A stretch of 64,000 nucleotides of DNA from Blasia pusilla (lineage: Eukaryota > Marchantiophyta > Marchantiopsida > Blasiales): NCBI GenBank assembly GCA_050084515.1, contig CM114271.1:8370001-8434000 (forward strand), in the 5' to 3' direction. Both the position numbers and the translations under genes were made by a program. Below the pieces are notes generated by a model that ran no database searches, was not told where the DNA came from, and saw only the letters and a program-made list of their open reading frames with translations. Shown piece by piece: positions 34,587 to 43,822 of this stretch. How positions within the stretch are numbered: position 1 is the first letter of the stretch; each line of letters begins with the position of its first letter.

Positions 34587-36061
34587 TGTTGAAGTACTAA
34601 CATTTGGGCCCGCCCTAACGTCGGCGGGGCAAATTTTTTCATCTTAGGGTTTATGGTGATCTCATTCATGACGCATGAGTGAACTTAGTGACGTGCCCAA
34701 GTAGAATATGAGTGACCCAAAAGAAGTACGAATTGGCTAGGTAAACAAGCGGTTGTTTACAAATAGTGAGTAAATGAAGTGTTAGGTTGCAGACTTAGTT
34801 AGCTTATTTTGATAGTTTAGATTAGTTCTGCAGAATTAATCTAGGTTGATTGAAGTGGAGAAGCTAACAAATCTAAGTGCTATAAGAAACAGCCTAAGAC
34901 TTAAGCCAAAAGAGGAATTGCGGATAAGCTACCAGAACGCGATTTAGTGTTAAGGGGGCAGCTTCCAAGAACTTAACATTAAAAAAGGTTTGCATTGATG
35001 AGGACATCAACCTTCTAAGGAGGGGTGAGCGTCGTGACCCTCGTAACCAAACGAACACCAAATATGTGCCAAGCGGAACATCGAAACTCTAGTGGACTCA
35101 TGCTACGATGATCGCGTTTTGGAAAGGCTTTTGGAAAAGTCTCTTGGAAAAGTCCAAGAGACAAAACGCGGAACAGAGTTGTGCATTTCATGAGTTTTTG
35201 GTCTCAATCAGGCAACCTAGACCAAACGTGAGCCAAGACTTGACATGAGTTTAGTCTAGGAAGGTTGGTTTCCAAAGAGGTGAGAACTAGTTTTGGAACA
35301 CGACTAGCGTTTTGGGATTTTGAATGTGTTCTGGACCATAACGTTTAGTAACAAGATGCATACGGGACACATAAGGGCGCGTTGGAAAGCTTATTCCAAG
35401 ATGCTTCCAATGTACCAAAGATCTTAGCAAACTCATAAGTACGGACTGAGATATTTGCCAAAAAAATTTGTGAGAGCAATCGGATTGAGGGCCAATCTGA
35501 GGGGCTCGACTATCTTTCCCTAAAGTTAGGGGGAGGGTGGGGATCACCAAAAGTACTAGTAAGGAGGAGTCTCTCCAAGGAGTCTTGGAACACAAACCCC
35601 ACTTTAAGCACCAAACAGCCCCTCAAGTGCACATAATGGAATGGGAGTTTGGCTTTGGAACTCGAAACCCAAACTTGATCTAAGGGAGTGGACTTCGTAA
35701 GCCACACTTGGATTCCAACCCCTGATTTATTTTCATGACTCATGGCTAGGAACTCATTAGATTTCCATTGGACATTTGGAACTTCTAGGCATTCAAATGC
35801 CGTTGGAGGTTCTTGAACTGACCAGAAATTTTGTCCCAAGTCTTCAAAGACTTGCCTGTGTTGTAAATCGCAAAACTAGGAAGGTTGATCTTGATGAGAG
35901 GCCGAGTCGAGAACTTGGCAAGTTAGAACTGCTAATTGATCTAGACCTGACTAATGTAAGTGCGTGTTTGGTGCAGATCAATGTTGAGAGCGTGTCCTAC
36001 TGAACGCACGCTTCCGCAACAACAAAGATTAATGTTCAAGGAGAGTAGGTGCACGACAACA
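34587..36061 (+). repeat. 3' LTR of chromovirus G
   Basis: About 1475 bp with ends TGTTGaag...cgaCAACA. It aligns with the reverse complement of 47927-49397, for example at ggtgagtgaacttagtgacg-like blocks, gagcgtgtcctactgaacg and the shared terminus. Confidence 0.88.
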
Positions 36062-36101
36062 TCCCATGATCGATCTTCTCAATATGGGTGTAGATGTCAA
36101 C

Positions 36102-37129
36102 CTATCCTTTAAGAAATTCAAATGCTCTCTCTTGCTCATCCCTCGAGTGCCACTTGTGATCCACCTTGGTCGGCAAGGTTAGCGGCTTCGCAATCAAACT
36201 GAAACCCTTGACATACCGTCGATAGAAGTTTGCCAATCCCATGAATGCAAGAACTCGACTCATATCTCTACGGCATGGAATACGGGAAATAGCCCCTATC
36301 TTTGTCTGTTGTACACCAAGGCCACTTGGGTATATCGTATGACCCAAGTACTCAATCTCGTCATAAAAGAACTTGCACTTGTATGGATGGAACTTCAGCC
36401 CATGTAACTGCAATCGTAAAAAAACCTCCTCCAAATGTCGCTCATGCTCCTCAATCATGGCGCTAAAGACTACCATGTCATCAATACAACACCTAGAAAT
36501 ATCCAAACCTGCCAAGATCCTATCCATGACCCTTTGCAACTCTGTTGGGGCATTCTTTAATCCAAATGGTAAGAACCACCAATGGCAAAAAGAATCCTTC
36601 CCATGAGGATCGATATCCCAAAATGTCATTTTCTACATGTCCTCCAATCTGATAGGCAGTTGATGGTATCAAGCTTGAAGATCCAACAAACTAAAGACCT
36701 TTGCATGTCCAATAACATCAAAGATTACCTCAGAAGTGGGCATGGCATACCTACAGGACTTTGTCAACCAATTAATAGGTTGGTAATCTCCACACATCCG
36801 CCTATCCGTCCAGCTGCCATGCACATCCTTCTTGGCGGGCATGACAATGGCACATGCACACTCTCCATAGAACTCTCCACTACTCTTGCTCCAACCAAGT
36901 CCTAGATCCTACTCTGAATCAGAGCCCTCTCCATATCACTATACCTGTACGGTCGTCTGAAGATTGACGTATCACTAGACAAGTCAATGCAGATCCCTAG
37001 AACCTTCAACGTACCCAAATTATGCACGTTAAATGCAAAACAACTCCTATGACTCTTAAGGAACTGATGTATCCAACGCAACTCTCCTCTTGTCAACTTA
37101 GGGCCCATATCTGGCTCCCAAGTCTCCAT
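36102..37129 (-). pseudogene. Gypsy M reverse transcriptase (fragment 3)
   Basis: METWEPDMGPKLTRGELRWI starts at 37129. After stops the frame 36629-36102 gives MTFWDIDPHGKDSFCHWWFL and PFGLKNAPTELQRVMDRILA. The IDD of the catalytic loop follows (CCIDDMVVFS), then CKFFYDEIEYLGHTIYPSG and AFMGLANFYRRYVKGFSL. This copy spans the point at which fragments 1 and 2 are broken. Confidence 0.9.
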
Positions 37130-37429
37130 CGTACTATGGTAGGATTATCAGGCATGGGTATGGGTGGTTACTATGGTGCAATCCTATCTCAAACAACAGA
37201 ACTCAAGTGCTCCCTTATAGCAAACTCCAAACTCTCATCTCCTCCAAAGATCTGGCGTACCTACATTACATCCCAATAAGTCCAAGGATGTCTTTCTTGA
37301 TCATCCTTGCTATGTCGATCTCCTTGGGTCTCGCCCCCAGCCATTGCTTCAACCATTTCGGCAAGCATGGGCTTACCAATGCAACGTCTAGGACTTGTTG
37401 CAACCTCATCTGATGTTGCTGAGCTACTC

Positions 37430-38175
37430 CTAAGCTAATAATCCATGTAAGGCAATTTAGATCCATTGCTTGATCCAAGACATGACGTCATGATGCCTCT
37501 GATAGTGATGGTACTGTAGTCACTCATGTGGGAAGTCCCATCGCTATGCAGGGTCATCCCAAACCAAGAAAGGACCGTCCTCCTTGTATGCATAGGAAGC
37601 AGGAAAACTCACAAACATGGAAAAGGCTGCGTGTGGCATGCCAATCCTGTTGACCACAATCAACGACTGTCGATCATCATGCCTCACTGCTTGTGATCGA
37701 TGATTGGGATCCATAATAGAATCCACCTACAAATGGGAGGGGCGCTCCACTCTTACATACGCCCTCCATAACACCTTGTGTGGCACCAAGTTGGGCCACT
37801 ATAGACGCGGGCCATGTGCTCATGAACCTACACTCGCCGCATCCAAAAACACTATTGGTCTAATCCATACGCGCACCTATGTGCACTTGTCACCACCCGT
37901 GACCTCGAATTGCCCAAAAAATAGGTACATTCTCAACGAACATGAGTTATTCTCCTGCAAGTGTCGAAAGATCCTCATCATCTCCCAAAACAACTTGAAC
38001 TGAGTGTTAGCCAACTCGCTTCCGCGTCCATCACTTGACTAACATGGCCAACCAGCAATGACCAAATCAATGGTCCCTCCCCGCTCCAAGTCCTACACCC
38101 CAACAATGAAATATCCTTTCCTAGGGAACTCTGGTACCTTGTACGGCTGACGTAGGCCCTATTGTCAACTCTGGT
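37430..38175 (-). pseudogene. C5 cytosine DNA methyltransferase remnant (gypsy M fragment 3)
   Basis: The sequence parallels fragment 2. Motif IV reads IAGWPC followed by a stop (Cys codon 38042-38044, TAG at 38039-38041), with the Pro kept, unlike fragment 2. Further on come the GTLVVGG-type TRD region and VVNRIGMPHAAFSMFVSFPA (near 37600-37660) and FLVWDDPA. The terminal QAMDLNCLTWI block follows near 37440-37475. Motif I is missing because the fragment starts downstream of it. Confidence 0.82.
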
Positions 38176-38199
38176 GCTATGTGCCCAACATGATTTTTT

Positions 38200-39290
38200 T
38201 TGTTCATGTTGCCACCATCTACGAGGTGATTCCAAGCACTCATTAGCCCACGAAGCATTTCCCCAATCTCCTACCCCGATGTATGGGTTTGAGTTGGATC
38301 CTAAATGGATGAAAATGTTCCTAGCATGAAGGCCAGTATGAAGAACCCCACGCTTGTGGAAAGTATCCACCGTACCAAGAAGGACAACCACAAGCTGGAC
38401 GATATTAGATTCCATCGTGAGACATCTGATCTTTTCCAACTCTCATATATTAGCCTCACCATTCTTCAAAGTATGGCATGCTCGCAACCAATTTTCAAGG
38501 TGCCCACCATTCTAATATGGATAGATGCAACGCGGTGGATCCTCCACCAACCTTCCCACCATGCGAACAAAGCCTCGATGTAAAATAGTCGCAAACATCT
38601 CATCGTGCATCATCGATTTTCTTGAAAACGATCAAGATCAATCCCTAAACAAACCTTAATGCAATAGTAAATATCTTCACTAAAGCCAAGGGTTTGGTTT
38701 ATTTTACATCGGTATATAGTTATGTGTAAACCTAATCCTACAATAGCCTCAAGATCATCTCCTACTACTACGTTCTTGTCAAAAAGCCATGTAACTCCAC
38801 ATGTAACTCCACATGGAACTAACAATGTGTGCCCTACGGAAGTACTACGTCCCTTGAAAAGAGAGTTGAGCATTTTTTAACTCTACACTAAATCTTTCAA
38901 TGAGAGTTGTCTATGCAACATTCAACTTCTCATTCTTATATGTCTTGAGATTATACACACACTCTCTCCAAGTGAACGCCTTGTTGGGCACAATATTTAC
39001 TTAACCTCTCAGCCTCTTTGGCATCCACTTCCCAGTTAAATTCTTTTGAAACTCTCGTGGACAATCTTTGCAATTCCAAGGTGTAGTCATGGAAACCATC
39101 CATACCCCTCTAAATGGAGGATCGTCTCTTCTCTAATGTAAGGTGGAAAAACCAGTCTAACCATGCCTCTCTTATGGCCATGTTGAATTCATTTGTGGAA
39201 TTTACTATTTTCCTCTTGAAAATATCATTGGACTCGATTTGGTTACCTCCCTCTCTTGATGATCCAACTCCACTTGAGATGTCACTCTAA
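38200..39290 (-). pseudogene. Protein-kinase-like pseudogene with an N-terminal extension
   Basis: Minus-strand pieces in several frames. 39285-38950 reads NEFNMAIREAWLDWFFHLTL and DYTLELQRLSTRVSKEFNWE (unknown, helical). 38873-38610 includes VGDDLEAIVGLGLHITIYRC and YYCIKV, resembling a kinase glycine loop and VAIK lysine. 38600-38240 reads MVGRLVEDPPRCIYPY-stop, NGGHLENWL, then HKRGVLHTGLHARNIFIH, like the catalytic loop HxD-x4-N with Asp changed to Gly. IGVGDWGNAS stands in the place of DFG. At least three stops and two frameshifts are present. Fragment 3 of gypsy M abuts at about 38.2 kb. The kinase family is not identified. It could be a captured host gene or an old host pseudogene. Confidence 0.5.
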
Positions 39291-40963
39291 GGAATAAGAT
39301 ACAAAGGTCTCTTACAAAAACCAACGAAAGAAATGTACAAGTTAAGATAAGGAAGTACCGAAAAGATAATGACAATAGATGCTAAAACAATGGCTCGAGC
39401 AATGTACACTCGCATGAATAATGGAATAGAGATGAGGATTTAGGTTTGGTCACTCAAAGGGAGTATATGCGTGTTTAGATAAGTTTCCTTGACCACCTTC
39501 ACATCCCGGATGTGGTAAGGGGAACCAATTAAACAAATCTAAAACTCGACTCTATGAATCCGAAATCTCAAAATCACCAAACAAATTTAGTGACTAAGGA
39601 TATTCACACACTTACAACCTCTCACTTAATATGGAATCAATTAGAGTTTGTTAAAAACACAACATGGAGCGCAAATATCCAAGTTGGTTGCAAAAAAATC
39701 CAACTACCCCCAAAAGGCACACAATGAATGCCCCAAAAATTCCTAGTAACCTTGAAAGCCCTTAGCTCTCAAGGCACTAATGAAATTTGGAGCCTAATCC
39801 AAAACATCTCTTAAAGAAAAGGAGGAAAATATGGAAAATCAAGATAATTGGGGTTAATTAGCCCCTAATCCCTTTCTTATAAGCATTTTGGGGTGCACTT
39901 GTGGACCCTTTGCTTATGGGTTTTCTCCCAAGATAGGTTTAGAAGGGAGAAGAGGATGAAGGCATGTTCGAATTTAGCCTCCATCAATCCCACAATGCCA
40001 TGTGTAGCCGCAGGGTTTGGGGGATGCGGGCCAAACAGGGCCAGACGTGGGTTAGGCGGGTAGGTTTGGGGTGTCCACGTGGCAGCTAATGATTCATTAC
40101 ATGGACGACGGGCTGAAGGCCAACCCTGGTCCACGAGCGGGCTTTGGCATGGTAGGATTGGGCAAGGGCGGGCTAGGGCGCAGGCTGGGTGCGGGCCCAT
40201 GAGCTCGGAGGGGCTAGGCGTAGGCTTGGCACGGGCTGGGCGTGGACTTCTAAGCGCGGGTTAGGCACAAGCTGGGGGTGGGCTTTGGCGGGCTGGGCAC
40301 AGCCTTCTAAGTGCAGGCCTTTTGCGGGGCCGACACGATCAACACGTAAAATGGGGATGGCCCAACGCGGGCCCAACTCATCCGCGACGCAGGATCGACA
40401 CTTGCTATAAATCGGGTGTTAAAAATGGGTTCCGGACGAGATGCAAATTGGCCGAGCAAGGGTGGAATGCTTGGGTGCCGGTCATGGGTATGCGGGCCCT
40501 TGTAGCCCGCACTTGGGCCCATACGTACATGTTCGTCCTTGGGATGTGCATGTCCACGGATACTAATGTTGTTCGCGTGAAACCGTGATATTGGCCCTCT
40601 CCTCAATTACGATGTTGTAGATCCACAAATTTTGACTAGCATGCCATATTGCGAGCGTTTAAATATAGAGCTAAACTCTACAGTTTGTCTTCCGCAGAAA
40701 GATAGAAAGTAGGACCCATCATAGCTCGGGGATGTCATAGTACATATGTCCCATCTACCACATGCGGCTAGGCCCGTATTTGACCCTCTCTATTTTCAGT
40801 CGACTAAACTAAAATATCCTTATAAAAAAATACCCTTTAATAACCTTTTGGCTACTTTTTTCTCTATTTGACCCTCTCTTTCTTTCTTAATTTTTTTAAT
40901 AATCCAAAAAACCATGTGAAGCATAAGTATTTAACATCTATTACAAAAATTACGGATTGTTAC
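39291..40963. other. Non-coding stretch with a GC-rich degenerate repeat at about 40005-40340
   Basis: 39300-39990 shows nothing recognisable. 40005-40340 is strikingly GC-rich and built from variants of gcgggctgggc / ggcttggcacggg. Open frames there are compositional and not believable genes. 40420-40960 returns to AT-rich DNA. Confidence 0.5.
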
Positions 40964-41550
40964 GGGTGGGCACTCTCCAAGTGCCCACCCAAACATTGAA
41001 TTAAAAATGGAAGACCACAAATATGATCTTGGATTTTTAGTTACATTTTGGACTCAAAAATAGCAAATCCGAGCCGTCCAAGTGTGAGATTACATTACCA
41101 GGACCAAACCTACAAAGTTTCATTCCAATCCAATGATGGAAACAAATATTCGTCATAAATGAAGGAGAATAGTGAAAGGAAGCTCAATGAATCTTCACTC
41201 CAAGCCCTCTTCTTCCACTATCTCCTTCCTTTCTTGGCCTTGATTTTTAGTCACAAGCTCAAAAATCATGAAACTTTGTGAAATGATATTCCCATGCTTT
41301 TGCAATGCAGGGAGAAAAATAGATTCTCCAAGTGCTTACCTAGAGATTGAATAAAAAATGGAAGACCAAAAATATGATCTTGGATTTGTAACTACATCAT
41401 GGAGTCAATATTAGAAAATCCAAACCAACGACGTGGGAGATTACATTCTTAAGACCAAGCTCCCCAAGTTTCACTCCAATCCAATGGTGGAAACAAATCT
41501 TGGCAGGAGATGAAGGAGAAATGTAAAATAATCCAAGTGAGTCCCCAGAA
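40964..41550. repeat. Diverged tandem duplication of about 220 bp and a perfect 10-bp palindrome
   Basis: 40975-41195 and 41325-41550 are diverged copies, sharing aaaatggaagacca, atatgatcttggattt, gagattacatt, caagtttcactccaatccaa-like blocks and tggaaacaaat. At 40964-40990 GGGTGGGCAC and GTGCCCACCC form a perfect inverted repeat with a 7-base loop at the left edge of the first unit. Confidence 0.78.
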
Positions 41551-42460
41551 ATGATCCTAAATGTAACAACTTTCCCTTGAAATCCAGTGGAGGAGGGGAT
41601 CACCGGAAACAAGCCCACAATATACTAATATCAAAATTTTTTAGATTCTATTATTGATATTTTCTTTGGAATTGCATAGCCCCTTCCAACTTCCGACTTT
41701 ATTATCAAATATTTTTGGTGGAACTTCTTCACCCCTTGCAACTTTTTACCAAAGTTTGCACTTTTTCCCCCATTTTTGGAGGTCTTTGCTTACATCAACT
41801 TCATATTTTTTATTTCCCCCTCCCTTGTGTAAGTTCGACAAAATTCCAAAAATCTACTGTTGGCAATTAAAAATACCCTGAAGTTTGACGTACGTTACTG
41901 CCAACTTTTCCTTCACTGACGCCCCCTAGCATCACAAAAATTCCGATTGATAGACTCTCGCATTTAAACCACCATTATCAATGCTTTACTTTTGAAAACG
42001 TCACTGATTGAGATGGTTGGGATCCTCGCCCTGGGCAATTGAGAAGTCCACTATTCAAAATCCAATTGGTTCCATTCTACACACATCGTCTCCTTGCCAC
42101 CATAGACCCCACATCCAGATTGGCAAGAGAAAATATGCGATGGTGCACGGGATATCTCCGAAAACTTGCGCTTGGGCATCGATGCAACATGAGCAAGGTT
42201 TGCACCGCTCATGGATTTCCTGGAGAAGGCCCTCTCTTGGCTCACCTCATCACAAAGAGAGAGATAGCCCTTACTACTCACCCAGTTAAAAATTAAATTT
42301 GTACGAATCTCTACCCATTAATGAAACTAGCACTTGGCCTCGCAACATGGTCTAGGGGTGGCAATCTAAGAGCTCGAAGATTCCTTTCCTACAACACCAT
42401 GAGATCCAAGCAAGCGGTTTGTAACGCCGTCAAGTCCTAGCAAGATCTTGCCTCAAGCAA
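41551..42460. other. Unassigned AT-rich stretch
   Basis: No gene motif on either strand. Short overlapping frames at 42008-42296 on both strands show no recognisable domain. Confidence 0.4.
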
Positions 42461-42527
42461 CGTCGTTGCCACGGCTCCACCGGCGTTTCCACGGCTCCAA
42501 CGTCGTTGCCACGGCTCCAACGTCTCC
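42461..42527. repeat. 20-bp minisatellite, three units and a partial unit
   Basis: Units of cgtcgttgccacggctccaa at 42461-42480, 42481-42500 (variant cggcgtttcc...) and 42501-42520, then cgtctcc. It could encode a short Thr/Pro/Arg-rich repeat but lies in no convincing ORF. Confidence 0.85.
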
Positions 42528-43822
42528 TCAGGTCACACCTCCAACTTCACGCGACTCTTGGTTCACCTCCACCCGTAGTTCCAACTTCTTTGATTCTATC
42601 TTTGGCCCCAAATTAGCTATCGGAGGCACCTTAGTTATACCAAAGTTAATTGAGTGTCCATCACAGACCTGGGTGGATAGGACCAAAATAATTCACAGAA
42701 TGACAGATGTAACACACAAACATATGTGTGGATTAACGGGGTATGTGTAAAGTCCCTTCGAGTCGTCAATGAAAGCATGACATGCATTCGCTAGATAAGA
42801 TTTGAAAAAAGGGTGCAAAAATACTTCCTTTGTCCATGTTCTCTTAAATCTATATTATTATTTGAGCGCATTCTATTTGTCACGCGACACGTGGGCAACA
42901 AGAGAATGTTTCACATGTTACAAGGTAACAAGAAAAAAAATCGATTTTGTGCGCAACATCCCTTCATGGGCTATACACTAGCAAAACTTCTTCAAACACT
43001 TTTTTTATGGCATTACGAACACCTTACTAGTCTTTTTATAAAAGAATTTTTTTCTTATAGAGAATAATTTTTTTATTTTCCACGTATAGCAACCCTCCAT
43101 GTTTAAGAAATAGTAGATTTTATTTCTAACCGAATAATATTATGTGAACTCGGACGTGCACGGATAGTTGCCCGCCATATTATTTCCCATTCTCCATGGT
43201 AGAATGCATGCACTTTCCACGCATGGTGACGACGACGAGTTTCGTGGTAGATCGGTGGAATTGGCGTTTTTCGGAGGCCGAGCATACCAGGGAGCTTGAC
43301 TACGCTCTCACTTTCGCGTCCGGTCAGAGAATTGCGCATTCTCGGAGTGGGTGCGGGAATGGAGGCGTGCATGTGAGCCAGGAGGTGAGTAATCTTTATT
43401 CCAGGGGATGGATGTGGTCGAGGTTGGCTTTTTATAAAGATATTTGGTCTCCTTCACCTGAGCTCTATTTCAACAACCTGCAGGGCCTTCCTGTCATCTT
43501 CATGCGCGGTACTCGTTTACGGCGTCTTGTCTTCGCCTGGCTTTATATCCAGAGCGATCCGTTACTTGAGCTTATTCTGTCCTCTTTTGTCGATATGATT
43601 GGACTGATATTCTGGCTGTGAATTCCGACAACTCGACCAACGGCGGAGTCTTGCTTGCACCGCAGGTGTGCCCGGCAGGGGAAGGGTGCTGCTACGTTCG
43701 GCGGAAATATCTAAGCTTGTGTTTGCAAGATCCTTTCAGGTCTGTTTTATCATTGTTCGTCGCTGATCGATAAACCAGTGTGGATGTTGTTAACGATTTC
43801 ATTCGTGGGGATCCTGATTTGA
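42528..43822. other. Region upstream of the isomerase-kinase gene
   Basis: No convincing coding exon. It becomes less AT-rich from about 43140 onward, as expected near a promoter. The frame at 43196-43621 has no known motif. Part of it may be the 5' UTR of the following gene, possibly with a UTR intron. Confidence 0.4.
43434..43439 (+). promoter_or_regulatory. Possible TATA box of the isomerase-kinase gene
   Basis: TATAAA in ggctttttataaagatattt, about 390 bp before the first in-frame ATG. A second candidate, ctttatatcc, lies at about 43540. Neither is supported by transcript evidence. Confidence 0.25.

Larger units (their letters stand above)
33274..36061 (+). mobile_element. Chromovirus G, 3' part: integrase, chromodomain, 3' LTR
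   Basis: The 5' part is missing. Element D ends at 33273 in the middle of the integrase. The chromodomain and LTR match chromovirus F on the other strand. The 3' LTR ends at 36061 directly against gypsy M fragment 3, so G probably inserted there and its left part was later lost with the left part of D. Confidence 0.88.
36062..38175 (-). mobile_element. Gypsy element M, fragment 3: methyltransferase C-terminal part and RT
   Basis: On the minus strand the methyltransferase runs from about 38175 to 37430 and RT from 37129 to 36062. This shows directly that methyltransferase and RT belong to one element. Breaks are at about 38175 (before motif IV) and at 36062 in the RT-RNase H connection (DEQERAFEFLKG), where the LTR of chromovirus G abuts. 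Stops and frameshifts are present. Confidence 0.88.

Noticed and set aside
37978-38439. A single 153-codon minus-strand protein
   Set aside because: It is a chance read-through of two unrelated pieces, the kinase-like pseudogene and an off-frame part of the methyltransferase.
40005-40588. Overlapping frames on both strands in the GC-rich block
   Set aside because: Frames stay open because of GC-rich repeats (Gly/Arg/Pro/Ala runs); no conserved motif.
42461-42527. Short direct repeats that could suggest a CRISPR array
   Set aside because: Units are contiguous without spacers and the context is eukaryotic; it is a minisatellite.
43196-43621. 141-codon frame before the fusion gene as a separate protein
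   Set aside because: No recognisable domain, and its composition does not resemble a conserved protein; more likely 5' flanking or UTR sequence.
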